Both the position numbers and the translations under genes were made by a program. Below the pieces are notes generated by a model, which searched no databases, was not told the origin of the DNA, and saw only the letters and a list, made by a program, of their open reading frames with translations. Of a stretch of 64,000 nucleotides of DNA, positions 56,314-64,000 are shown piece by piece. Numbering within the stretch: position 1 is the first letter of the stretch; the number at the start of each line of letters is the position of its first letter. Source of the DNA: Flavobacteriaceae bacterium (GTDB lineage Bacteria; Bacteroidota; Bacteroidia; Flavobacteriales; Flavobacteriaceae); assembly GCA_027081505.1 (NCBI GenBank), contig JALWKK010000102.1, positions 1-64,000 of the forward strand. The letters are read 5' to 3'.

Positions 56314-57705
56314 TTATAGTCCGACCATTTTTTCGGGGCGTACCCATTGGTCAAATTCAGCTTCGGTTAAATAGCCTAACTCAACCGCAGCTTTTTTTAA
56401 GGTAATATCCTTTTTGTGTGCAGTAGTTGCAATTTCGGCAGCTTTATAATATCCTATTTTTGTATTAAGAGCTGTTACAAGCATTAATGAATTATTAAGT
56501 TTTTCTTTAATGACCTTATTGTTAGGTTCTATTCCGGTTGCACAATGAATATCAAAAGAGGCACAAGCATCACCCAATAATTGTGCAGACTGTAAGAAAT
56601 TTGCAGCTATTACGGGTTTAAATACGTTTAATTCAAAATGTCCTTGCATACCTCCGGCTGCAATTGCCATATCATTACCTATTACTTGTGCGCAAACCAT
56701 TGTAAGAGCTTCAGCTTGTGTTGGATTTACTTTTCCGGGCATAATAGAAGAACCGGGTTCGTTGGCGGGTATGGTAATTTCACCAATTCCACACCTGGGA
56801 CCACTGGCAAGCAAACGAATATCATTTGCAATTTTATTAAGCGAAACTGCAAGTTGCTTTAAGGCTCCGTGTGTTTCTACAATAGCGTCATGAGCTGCAA
56901 GTGCTTCAAATTTGTTTTTTGCCGTAATAAACGGATAATCTGTAAATTTTGAAATATAACCGGCAACTTTTTCAGCATAGCCTTTGGGAGTGTTTATTCC
57001 GGTTCCTACCGCGGTACCACCTAAAGCAATTTCAGATAAATGAGATAAGGTGTTTTTTAAGGCTGTAATTCCGTGTTCTAATTGGGAAGCATAACCACTA
57101 AATTCTTGACCGAGCGTTAAGGGTGTCGCATCCATTAAGTGGGTTCTTCCTATTTTTACAACATTGTTAAAATCTTCCGACTTTTGTTTTAATGTTTTAT
57201 AAAGTTGCTCTACACCGGGTAGGGTTACCTCCGTAATTTTTTTATAACCGGCAATATGCATTGCTGTTGGAAAGGTATCGTTAGACGATTGCGATTTATT
57301 CACATCATCGTTGGGTTGTAATGTTTTTTCGCCTTCACCTATTATTTTTCCAGCAAGTTGGTGGGCTCTATTTGCAATTACTTCGTTAACATTCATATTG
57401 CTTTGTGTACCGCTTCCGGTTTGCCAAATAACAAGCGGAAATTGGTCGTTGTGCTTACCTTGTAATATTTCGTCACAAACGGTAGCTATAAGATCTCTTT
57501 TTTCTTCCGTAAGAACCCCTAATTCACAATTGGCAAAAGCCGCCGCTTTTTTTAAATATGCAAAACCGTAAATTATTTCTAAGGGCATAGAAGCGGGTTT
57601 TCCAATTTTAAAATTGTGTCTGGAACGTTCGGTTTGTGCGCCCCATAATTTGTCGGCAGGCACTTTTACCTCGCCCATAGTGTCTTTTTCAATTCGGTAT
57701 TTCAT
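56314..57705 (-). CDS. fumC: fumarate hydratase, class II
   Basis: FumC interconverts fumarate and malate in the TCA cycle without an iron-sulfur cluster. The 463-residue protein has [50 protein letters not shown] and the fumarase/aspartase signature [11 protein letters not shown]. All typical blocks are present. Confidence 0.97.
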   Translation of the reverse strand: MKYRIEKDTMGEVKVPADKLWGAQTERSRHNFKIGKPASMPLEIIYGFAYLKKAAAFANCELGVLTEEKRDLIATVCDEILQGKHNDQFPLVIWQTGSGTQSNMNVNEVIANRAHQLAGKIIGEGEKTLQPNDDVNKSQSSNDTFPTAMHIAGYKKITEVTLPGVEQLYKTLKQKSEDFNNVVKIGRTHLMDATPLTLGQEFSGYASQLEHGITALKNTLSHLSEIALGGTAVGTGINTPKGYAEKVAGYISKFTDYPFITAKNKFEALAAHDAIVETHGALKQLAVSLNKIANDIRLLASGPRCGIGEITIPANEPGSSIMPGKVNPTQAEALTMVCAQVIGNDMAIAAGGMQGHFELNVFKPVIAANFLQSAQLLGDACASFDIHCATGIEPNNKVIKEKLNNSLMLVTALNTKIGYYKAAEIATTAHKKDITLKKAAVELGYLTEAEFDQWVRPEKMVGL

Positions 57706-57806
57706 GACTATTATTTTAAAGGATAAGCTGCCACAAAATTACTTAAAAGAAGTTCGATACTCAACAATAGTCCTGTTTATTTTGTGTTAATAAATTAAAA
57801 AAAATC

Positions 57807-57838
57807 TTGTTTTTTATAAAAAAATCATAGTATCTTTG
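57807..57838 (+). promoter_or_regulatory. promoter of the 56-residue membrane protein gene
   Basis: TTG at 57807-57809, 21-nt spacer, TATCTTTG at 57831-57838. The small gene's ATG is 29 nt downstream, which supports the gene being real. Confidence 0.75.
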
Positions 57839-57866
57839 GAGCAACTTAAAAAAAACACATATAACT

Positions 57867-58037
57867 ATGTTTGAGTTTGATCAATATTTAGGATTTTTGT
57901 TAGTGCTAACTATTTTAACCATAGGGTTTTGGCTAATGTTGTTTTTGATTGGTTTTGTGATACCGTATTGGATAGGCGGCTCATTACTTGAACGTTGGAA
58001 GCTAAAAAAAGAAGAAAGAAAAAACGAAGAAATGTAA
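57867..58037 (+). CDS. 56-residue membrane protein, unrecognised
   Basis: The ORF track omits it because it is under 60 residues. It begins MFEFDQYLGFLLVL and has one or two hydrophobic segments (about 8-37, ILTIGFWLMLFLIGFVIPYW). The tail is strongly charged (WKLKKEERKNEEM). It has its own matched promoter and its own terminator, so it looks like an independently expressed small inner-membrane protein. I do not recognise a family. Confidence 0.8.
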   Translation: MFEFDQYLGFLLVLTILTIGFWLMLFLIGFVIPYWIGGSLLERWKLKKEERKNEEM

Positions 58038-58067
58038 TATTTTTGTTTTCTCATATACTTAGTTTTT

Positions 58068-58092
58068 AAGAAGCTTTCGGGCTTCTTTTTTG
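58068..58092 (+). terminator. terminator after the 56-residue membrane protein gene
   Basis: AAGAAGC and GCTTCTT form a 7-bp stem around TTTCGG, followed by six T. Confidence 0.88.
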
Positions 58093-58220
58093 TTATTTGT
58101 TATTTTGTACAGGATTTTTGTAAAAAAATAAATTTTTCAAAAAACAATCCTTTCCAAACTTTATTATCCACATTAATAGTTTTTTTATACTTTTGTTTTC
58201 TATCAATAAATTAAAACCAT

Positions 58221-59165
58221 TTGAAACTGTCCAGAGAAGTTAAAACCGGAATTTTTGCACTTGTATCCATCTTATTATTCATCTTTGGGTACAACTATTT
58301 AAAAGGAACCGATTTGTTATCAAAATCTAAAGTGTATTATGTATCATATAGTAATGTGGGCGGGCTGGAAAACAGCGCACCGGTAAACGTAAATGGTTAT
58401 AAAATAGGCAAAGTTTCCAATATAGATTTTTCCTCCTCAGGTAAAGAATTAATAGTAAAATTTACTATTGAAAAAGACTTCCGATTTTCAAAAAACAGTG
58501 TAGTAAAGTTGGCAAGCGGAGGGTTTCTGGGCGGAAAATACCTTTCAATTATTCCCACAGAAGCAAAAGAACCTATTGCTAAAGATGGCGATACGCTTAG
58601 AGGAATAATAGAGCAAGGGATGATAGAGTCTATGACAACCGGTCTTAAACCTATGGAGCAAAAAGTTAATAAGGTAATGAGTAACTTGGACTCCTTACTT
58701 ATTAACCTAAATAAAGTTTTAGACTCTACAACACAACAAGATTTAAAACAAACAATCGCGGGTTTAAATCAAACCGTTCGTTCATTTAAAGTTACATCCG
58801 GAAATTTGAATGCCTTGTTAGCCGAAAATAAAACCAAGCTATCTTCTACATTTTCTAACCTCGAAACCACTTCTTCAAATTTTGCAAAGCTATCCGATTC
58901 GTTAGCACAAGTAAAAATTAAACCCATGATGCAAGATTTACAAGTTACTATTACAAAATTTAAGAATATTGCCCTGCAAATTGAAAGTGGTGAAGGAAGT
59001 GTAGGAAAATTATTAAAAGACGAAAAACTATACGATAATCTCGAAGGCGCTTCAAAACAACTAGAGCAACTCTTGGAAGATATGAAACTTCATCCCAAAC
59101 GATATGTGCATTTTTCCCTTTTCGGAAAAAAAGAAAAAGCATATCAACAACCTAACCAAAACTAA
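58221..59165 (+). CDS. MCE/MlaD-family lipid-transport protein
   Basis: A 314-residue protein with one N-terminal membrane helix (about 9-25, TGIFALVSILLFIFGYN) and an MCE domain (about 38-115, VYYVSYSNVGGLENSAPVNV and GGFLGGKYLSIIP). A long coiled-coil region follows. MlaD-like proteins form hexamers that carry phospholipids between membranes. The start codon is TTG: the upstream in-frame codons run into a TAA with no ATG or GTG, and the homologous start K-L/I-S-REVKTG begins here. No MlaE or MlaF is adjacent. Confidence 0.9.
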   Translation: MKLSREVKTGIFALVSILLFIFGYNYLKGTDLLSKSKVYYVSYSNVGGLENSAPVNVNGYKIGKVSNIDFSSSGKELIVKFTIEKDFRFSKNSVVKLASGGFLGGKYLSIIPTEAKEPIAKDGDTLRGIIEQGMIESMTTGLKPMEQKVNKVMSNLDSLLINLNKVLDSTTQQDLKQTIAGLNQTVRSFKVTSGNLNALLAENKTKLSSTFSNLETTSSNFAKLSDSLAQVKIKPMMQDLQVTITKFKNIALQIESGEGSVGKLLKDEKLYDNLEGASKQLEQLLEDMKLHPKRYVHFSLFGKKEKAYQQPNQN

Positions 59166-59174
59166 CAAAACGTT

Positions 59175-60497
59175 ATGCAATACATACCAAACATTCTGTT
59201 TTTTTTAGCACTTGTTGCAGGTATTGGCTATTTTATTAAAAACTGTAAGAAAATTTACCGTAACATAAGACTAGGTAAAGAAATAGGAGAAATAGATAAC
59301 AAAAGCCGGCGAATGAATAATGTTATTCGTATCGCCTTGGGGCAATCCAAAATGACCGTTCGTCCTATTGCAGGATTGCTTCATATTATTGTTTATGTAG
59401 GGTTTATAATTATTAACATTGAAGTTTTAGAAATCATCATCGATGGTCTGTTTGGTACGCATAGGGTGTTTGCCGGAATGGGAAGTTTATACAATGTGCT
59501 TATCGCTTCATTTGAAATCTTGGCGTTTTTGGTTTTAGTTAGTGTTATTTTATTTTGGATACGCAGAAATATTATAAAAATAAGACGTTTTTGGAAACCC
59601 GAAATGAAAGGTTGGCCTAAAAACGATGCTAACTATATTCTGTATTTTGAAATGGTACTTATGTTACTTTTCTTAATTATGAATGCAGCAGACCAGCAAC
59701 TTCAACTTTTAGGAGCAGAACATTACATCAAAGCCGGATCTTTTCCGGTGAGTAGTTGGTTATTACCGTTGTTTGATAATTTTTCGGAAAGTACATTGAT
59801 CATTATGGAGCGTTCGGCTTGGTGGCTACATATTCTCGGAATTTTAATTTTCTTAAACTACTTATATTTCTCTAAACATTTACACATTCTATTAGCCTTC
59901 CCGAACGTTTACTACGGAAAAATTACACCAAAAGGAAAACTACCAAACTTGCAATCGGTTACCAATGAAGTACAATTAATGATGGATCCAAATGCCGACC
60001 CGTTTGCTGCTCCACCTGAAGGACAAGAAGCTCCCGAAAAGTTTGGTGCCAGTGATGTAACCGATTTAAACAGGGTACAATTACTCAATGCCTATACCTG
60101 TACAGAATGTGGTCGGTGTACAGATAACTGCCCCGCCAACCTAACCGGCAAAAAATTATCGCCTCGAAAAATTATGATGGCAACCCGTGATAGGTTAGAA
60201 GAAATTGGAAAAAACATAGATAAAAACGGAACGTTTAAACCCGATGATAAACAATTACTGGATGATTATATAAGCAGAGAAGAGCTTTGGGCTTGCACTG
60301 CTTGTAACGCCTGTGTAGAAGCTTGTCCCGTTAGTATCGACCCTTTATCAATTATTATGGATATGCGACAATTTTTGGTTATGGAACAGTCTGCAGCCCC
60401 GCAAGAACTCAATATAGCAATGACCAATATTGAAAATAACGGAGCACCTTGGCCTTATAACCAAATGGATAGATTAAACTGGAAAAATGAAGACTAA
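59175..60497 (+). CDS. membrane-bound (Fe-S) oxidoreductase with two [4Fe-4S] motifs
   Basis: A 440-residue inner-membrane protein. Five or so membrane helices (about 4-21, 68-95, 110-130, 155-175, 215-238) include His residues that might bind heme, as in NarI-type subunits. A cytoplasmic ferredoxin-like domain follows, with CTECGRCTDNCPAN (about 310) and CTACNACVEACPVS (about 376). It resembles the HdrE/HdrC-like half of heterodisulfide-reductase-type complexes. The CCG-domain partner lies three genes downstream. It likely passes electrons between quinol and an unknown thiol or redox partner. Confidence 0.87.
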   Translation: MQYIPNILFFLALVAGIGYFIKNCKKIYRNIRLGKEIGEIDNKSRRMNNVIRIALGQSKMTVRPIAGLLHIIVYVGFIIINIEVLEIIIDGLFGTHRVFAGMGSLYNVLIASFEILAFLVLVSVILFWIRRNIIKIRRFWKPEMKGWPKNDANYILYFEMVLMLLFLIMNAADQQLQLLGAEHYIKAGSFPVSSWLLPLFDNFSESTLIIMERSAWWLHILGILIFLNYLYFSKHLHILLAFPNVYYGKITPKGKLPNLQSVTNEVQLMMDPNADPFAAPPEGQEAPEKFGASDVTDLNRVQLLNAYTCTECGRCTDNCPANLTGKKLSPRKIMMATRDRLEEIGKNIDKNGTFKPDDKQLLDDYISREELWACTACNACVEACPVSIDPLSIIMDMRQFLVMEQSAAPQELNIAMTNIENNGAPWPYNQMDRLNWKNED

Positions 60498-60807
60498 CGC
60501 TTTAATACTACTATTTTTGTTATTCAATATAGATGCTATTGCGCAACATTCCTATAGAAAGGATTCGCTTCAAATAAAAGTATATTCAAGATTGTATGTA
60601 AGCAAAAAGTTGACAATAGATTCAATAAAAATTAAAAAAGTCTTTTGCGATTTTTGTACAGAAAGACAAAAAAACCATTTTAGAGAAGAAGCTTATTATA
60701 GAACCAAACAAGAAGCATTACATCCCAAATATCGAAAGCCGGGATTACATAAAATGGCTCTCTATATAAGAATAAGCAAAAAAGAGTTTTCAAAATTAAA
60801 ACAGTAA
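60487..60807 (+). CDS. small secreted protein with a CxxC pair, unrecognised
   Basis: A 106-residue protein overlapping the iron-sulfur gene by 11 nt. The N-terminus is a signal peptide (MKTNALILLFLLFNIDAIAQ). The mature part is basic, with one CDFC motif near residue 57. Because it is embedded between the two redox genes it may serve the same system, but I recognise no family. Confidence 0.7.
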   Translation: MKTNALILLFLLFNIDAIAQHSYRKDSLQIKVYSRLYVSKKLTIDSIKIKKVFCDFCTERQKNHFREEAYYRTKQEALHPKYRKPGLHKMALYIRISKKEFSKLKQ

Positions 60808-60811
60808 AATT

Positions 60812-61246
60812 ATGAAGAAAGAAGAAGTGGAGAAAATGTTAAAAGAAAAAGTAGAAAAAGGCGAAAAAATAAGTCCCGTTCTACCCAAAGGAATAAAAAA
60901 TTACCTTATAGATATAGACGGAACCATCTGCGATGATATCCCTAATGAAGAACCGGAACGTATGCTTACAGCAAAGGTATATCCCGATGCTCTCAAAACC
61001 GTTAATAAATGGTATGATGAAGGACACATAATTTGCTTCTTTACATCTCGTACCGAAGCACATCGAGAATATACACAACGCTGGTTAGATAAACACGGTT
61101 TTAAATACCACTCTTTGTTAATGGGAAAACCGCGAGGCGGAAATTACCATTGGATAGACAATCATATTGTAAAAGCCACCCGATATAAAGGAAAATTTAC
61201 AGATTTAGTAGAAAAAGAAGTAACCATCGAAGTTTTTAAAGACTAA
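60812..61246 (+). CDS. small HAD-superfamily phosphatase
   Basis: A 144-residue HAD-like hydrolase. Motif I is YLIDIDGTICDD with both Asp residues. Motif II is the Thr/Ser of FFTSRTEAHRE. A Lys in LMGKPRGG and an Asp in HWIDNH could serve motifs III and IV. It resembles small phosphatases of phosphorylated sugars or nucleotides. It is 5 nt after the secreted protein gene and 4 nt before the CCG gene, so it is co-transcribed with the redox module. Confidence 0.82.
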   Translation: MKKEEVEKMLKEKVEKGEKISPVLPKGIKNYLIDIDGTICDDIPNEEPERMLTAKVYPDALKTVNKWYDEGHIICFFTSRTEAHREYTQRWLDKHGFKYHSLLMGKPRGGNYHWIDNHIVKATRYKGKFTDLVEKEVTIEVFKD

Positions 61247-61249
61247 GCT

Positions 61250-62041
61250 ATGAGTGAGACTATAAAAGTACCAACTATGGCAGAATATATGGCGCAAGGC
61301 AAACAACCCGAAGTATTGTTCTGGGTAGGTTGCGCCGGAAGTTTTGACGATAGAGCAAAAAAAATAACAAAAGCATTTGTAAAACTACTTAACAATGCCG
61401 GAGTAGAATTTGCCGTTCTCGGAACAGAGGAAAGCTGTACAGGCGACCCTGCAAAACGAGCCGGAAATGAGTTTTTATTTCAAATGCAAGCAATGATGAA
61501 TATTCAAGTGTTAAATGGCTATGAAATAAAAAAAATAGTTACTGCTTGCCCGCATTGTTTTAACACCTTAAAAAATGAATACCCCGATTTAGGAGGAAAC
61601 TACCAAGTACTTCATCATACTCAATTCTTAAAAACACTATTAGAAGAAGGACGACTTAAAGTAGAAGGAGGGAAGTTTAAAGGAAAACGAATTACCTATC
61701 ATGACCCTTGTTATCTGGGAAGAGCCAATGGCGAATACGAAGCACCAAGAGATTTGCTCAAAAAATTGGAAGTAGAACTTATTGAGATGAAACGTTGTAA
61801 AACAAAAGGATTATGCTGTGGAGCAGGTGGAGCACAAATGTTTAAAGAAGCCGAATCGGGAGATAAAGAAATTTTTGTAGAACGCACCGAAGAAGCGCTG
61901 GAAACAAAACCGGAAGCCATTGCAGCCGGTTGCCCGTTTTGTAATACCATGTTAACAGACGGAGTAAAATTTAAAGAAAAACAAGATGAAATTAAAGTAT
62001 TGGATATCGCCGAAATGATTGCCAATGCCGAAGATTTATAA
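61250..62041 (+). CDS. CCG-domain (HdrB-like) iron-sulfur protein
   Basis: A 263-residue protein with two cysteine-rich CCG domains. The first is near the N-terminus (WVGCAGSFDD, then ACPHCFNTL). The second is at 135-245 (YHDPCYLGRANG, GLCCGAGGAQMF, AAGCPFCNTML). Such domains hold a special [4Fe-4S] cluster that reduces disulfides in HdrB/HdrD. With the membrane ferredoxin protein encoded upstream it makes the two halves of an HdrDE-like electron-transfer complex. The native substrate in flavobacteria is not established. Confidence 0.9.
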   Translation: MSETIKVPTMAEYMAQGKQPEVLFWVGCAGSFDDRAKKITKAFVKLLNNAGVEFAVLGTEESCTGDPAKRAGNEFLFQMQAMMNIQVLNGYEIKKIVTACPHCFNTLKNEYPDLGGNYQVLHHTQFLKTLLEEGRLKVEGGKFKGKRITYHDPCYLGRANGEYEAPRDLLKKLEVELIEMKRCKTKGLCCGAGGAQMFKEAESGDKEIFVERTEEALETKPEAIAAGCPFCNTMLTDGVKFKEKQDEIKVLDIAEMIANAEDL

Positions 62042-62078
62042 ATTATTTTAAACGGCTAACTTGTTTCAAGCAAATTTA

Positions 62079-62086
62079 TATATTTG
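62079..62086 (+). promoter_or_regulatory. -7 promoter box of rocD
   Basis: TATATTTG lies 52 nt before the ATG. A TTG sits 15 nt upstream of it, a little closer than usual. The surrounding word CAAGYAAATTTATAYATTT also occurs at about 35.69 kb. Confidence 0.6.
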
Positions 62087-62138
62087 ACTCAATACCTACA
62101 GAAGTTATTTTGGTGAAAGATTAAAAACAAAAACAACA

Positions 62139-63383
62139 ATGAATACATTAAATAAAACACAATCACAACAAGCTATCGATTTAGAAAATAAATACGGAGC
62201 CCACAACTATCACCCGCTACCTGTAGTATTATCTAAAGGTGAAGGTGTATATGTTTGGGATGTAGAAGGAAAGCGATATTACGATTTTCTTTCAGCTTAT
62301 TCGGCTGTAAATCAGGGACATTGTCATCCTAAAATTGTAAATGCCTTGGTAGAACAATCCAAACGTTTGGCATTAACTTCTCGGGCTTTTTATAATGATA
62401 TGTTGGGTAAATACGAAAAATTTGCTTGTGAGTATCTTGGTTTCGATAAATTACTCCCAATGAATACCGGAGCCGAGGCGGTAGAAACCGCACTAAAAAT
62501 TTGTCGCCGTTGGGCTTATGAAAAAAAAGGAATAACCGAAAATAAAGCAGAAATTATTGTTTGTAAAAATAATTTTCATGGGCGCACAACCACTATCATT
62601 TCCTTTTCAAACGATCCCGTGGCACGAGCGCATTTTGGACCTTATACAAACGGTTTTATTAAAATTGAATACGATAATTTACAAGAATTAGAAACAACTC
62701 TAAAAACCAATCCAAACGTAGCCGGATTTTTAGTTGAGCCCATACAAGGAGAAGCCGGAGTGTATGTACCTTCTGAAGGCTATTTAAAACAAGCCAAAAC
62801 GCTTTGCGAAAAATACAATGTACTTTTTATTGCAGATGAAGTACAAACCGGAATTGCCCGTACCGGAAAACTACTCGCCGTTCAACACGAAGATGTAGTA
62901 CCGGATATTTTAATTCTCGGTAAAGCTATGAGTGGTGGTGCTTATCCTATTTCGGCTGTTTTGGCAAATAACGATATAATGAATGTTATAACTCCGGGAT
63001 CTCACGGGTCTACCTTTGGCGGCAATCCTGTAGCTGCTGCCGTTGCAATAGCAGCTTTAACCGTTGTGAAAGAAGAAAATCTTGCCGAAAATGCCGAAAA
63101 ATTAGGACAACTATTTAGAAATAGGATGAATGAATACATCAATACATCAAACATTGTTCGTTTGGTGCGGGGAAAAGGATTGCTTAATGCCATAGTGATT
63201 AATGAAGAAGAAGAAAGCGAAACAGCTTGGAATATTTGCTTGCGACTTCGAGACAATGGATTGTTAGCCAAACCCACACACGGTAACATAATTCGTTTTG
63301 CTCCACCACTGGTGATGACTCAAGAGCAATTGGTGGACTGTGTTTCTATTATTATAAAAACATTGAAAGAATTTGAAAGATAA
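62139..63383 (+). CDS. rocD: ornithine aminotransferase
   Basis: A 414-residue class III PLP aminotransferase that converts ornithine to glutamate semialdehyde, linking arginine and proline metabolism. Visible are [33 protein letters not shown], the PLP-contact [14 protein letters not shown], the Schiff-base Lys in [12 protein letters not shown], and [15 protein letters not shown]. These match ornithine aminotransferase rather than acetylornithine aminotransferase. Confidence 0.93.
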   Translation: MNTLNKTQSQQAIDLENKYGAHNYHPLPVVLSKGEGVYVWDVEGKRYYDFLSAYSAVNQGHCHPKIVNALVEQSKRLALTSRAFYNDMLGKYEKFACEYLGFDKLLPMNTGAEAVETALKICRRWAYEKKGITENKAEIIVCKNNFHGRTTTIISFSNDPVARAHFGPYTNGFIKIEYDNLQELETTLKTNPNVAGFLVEPIQGEAGVYVPSEGYLKQAKTLCEKYNVLFIADEVQTGIARTGKLLAVQHEDVVPDILILGKAMSGGAYPISAVLANNDIMNVITPGSHGSTFGGNPVAAAVAIAALTVVKEENLAENAEKLGQLFRNRMNEYINTSNIVRLVRGKGLLNAIVINEEEESETAWNICLRLRDNGLLAKPTHGNIIRFAPPLVMTQEQLVDCVSIIIKTLKEFER

Positions 63384-63428
63384 TACGAAATAGTTTTATT
63401 CTTTTCCGATTTTAGAATTGCCTTCTAT

Positions 63429-64000
63429 TTATTCTTTTTTAAAATCTCCTGCATTAACAACCGTCCACTCTTTAAAAGGTTTTAAATATTTTTTAATTGC
63501 TTTATTAACATCATCTACCGTAAGTTTTTTGATATCTTCTTCTAACTTTTTCTGAAAATCCATAGTTCGGTGATAATATAAATTATTGTTGATTAAAGTG
63601 GATAGTTCTCCGTCTTTTGCTCTCGAAACAGCTTGTCCCTGTACCCAACCGTTTATGGCATTATCCAATTCTTCTTGGGTAATTCCGTCTTTAATTAAAC
63701 GATCTATTTCCTCTTTAAGTCCTAATTGTACTTTATCATAATTTGAAGGCGCATAAATGGCATACACAAAGAAAGAAGAGTTTTTATCTTCTTTATCTCC
63801 ATCTGCGCTAAAATTAGCACCTACGCCGTAACTAACACCATCTTTTTGGCGTAACCTGTCCGCCAATCTGGAATTTAAAAAACCGCCACCTAAAATAGAA
63901 GAAGCAATTCGTATAGCCGGATAATCAGGATCGGTATCACACATTTTAACGGCTAATGTTGCGAAAGTAGTCGCATTTTTCTTATCCGGAGTTATAATAT
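63429..64000 (-). CDS. M16-family zinc peptidase, C-terminal part (cut by right edge)
   Basis: The ORF track starts at an internal Met (63944), but the reading stays open to the edge (ITPDKKNATTFATLAVKMCD), so the gene continues beyond 64000. The visible 190 residues are the inactive-half M16_C region: DPDYPAIRIASSILGGG, FLNSRLADRLRQKDGVSYGVG and the C-terminal KKYLKPFKEWTVVNAGDF. The HxxEH site would be off the window in one of the other domains. It is probably a periplasmic processing peptidase. Confidence 0.9.
   Translation of the reverse strand, partial: IITPDKKNATTFATLAVKMCDTDPDYPAIRIASSILGGGFLNSRLADRLRQKDGVSYGVGANFSADGDKEDKNSSFFVYAIYAPSNYDKVQLGLKEEIDRLIKDGITQEELDNAINGWVQGQAVSRAKDGELSTLINNNLYYHRTMDFQKKLEEDIKKLTVDDVNKAIKKYLKPFKEWTVVNAGDFKKE

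Overview
The window is chromosomal DNA of a Flavobacteriia-like member of the Bacteroidota. The evidence is low GC, A-rich ribosome binding regions without clear Shine-Dalgarno sequences, promoters of the TTG / TAnnTTTG type, and marker families: a SusD-like lipoprotein, a TonB receptor with a DUF4249 partner, the gliding lipoprotein GldI, a cyclophilin-FKBP fusion, DUF5686 and a FadL/OmpP1 porin. Most of it is core gene content. I see no CRISPR array, prophage, integrase or intact insertion sequence.

Layout. At 0-5 kb there is a lipoprotein amidohydrolase followed by a C39-peptidase ABC exporter and its HlyD-type adaptor, the edge of a peptide-export locus that probably continues to the left. 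At 5-12 kb come tRNA-Pro inside a cluster of palindromic repeats, a FadL porin, a Trp/Arg-Gly-rich lipoprotein, proS, tRNA-Glu followed by rpsT, then coaD and ddl on the minus strand. At 12-22 kb lie an HMG-CoA lyase-like gene, a 5'-nucleotidase, guaB, a Sua5/YciO gene, meaB, htpG and fabH. At 22-27 kb there is a compact sugar-phosphate operon: pfkA, gap, a GlcNAc-kinase-like ATPase and pgi. At 27-34 kb is an outer-membrane uptake locus: SusD-like lipoprotein, TonB receptor, DUF4249 lipoprotein and a large secreted protein. At 34-41 kb are prfB with its programmed +1 frameshift, threonine aldolase, a YegP-like protein, an OmpA protein, a thioredoxin-like protein and asnB. At 41-52 kb are three overlapping periplasmic folding genes, a MoxR ATPase, ffh, folD, an nrnA-like phosphoesterase, gldI and a cyclophilin-FKBP fusion. 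At 52-64 kb are a DUF5686 protein, a membrane-anchored LuxR-type regulator, fumC, a 56-residue membrane protein missed by the ORF track, an Mce protein, a two-part iron-sulfur/CCG redox module with two small genes inside it, rocD, and an M16 peptidase cut by the right edge.

The strongest regulatory find is upstream of asnB (minus strand, about 41.07-41.22 kb). A promoter box is followed by a 15-codon leader ORF, MLNNIFNNNNNNKML-stop, with eight asparagine codons. Its stop codon abuts a segment that can pair over 10 bp with the 5' arm of a strong intrinsic terminator lying 58 nt before asnB. This is the complete architecture of a ribosome-mediated attenuator responding to Asn-tRNA charging, and it is supported base by base from the sequence.

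Other points are a roughly 120-bp structured repeat present twice (18.5 and 54.9 kb), three related hairpins next to tRNA-Pro, a pgi gene with an altered active-site segment and a short C-terminus, and a SusD-like gene sitting before a receptor of the class normally paired with DUF4249.
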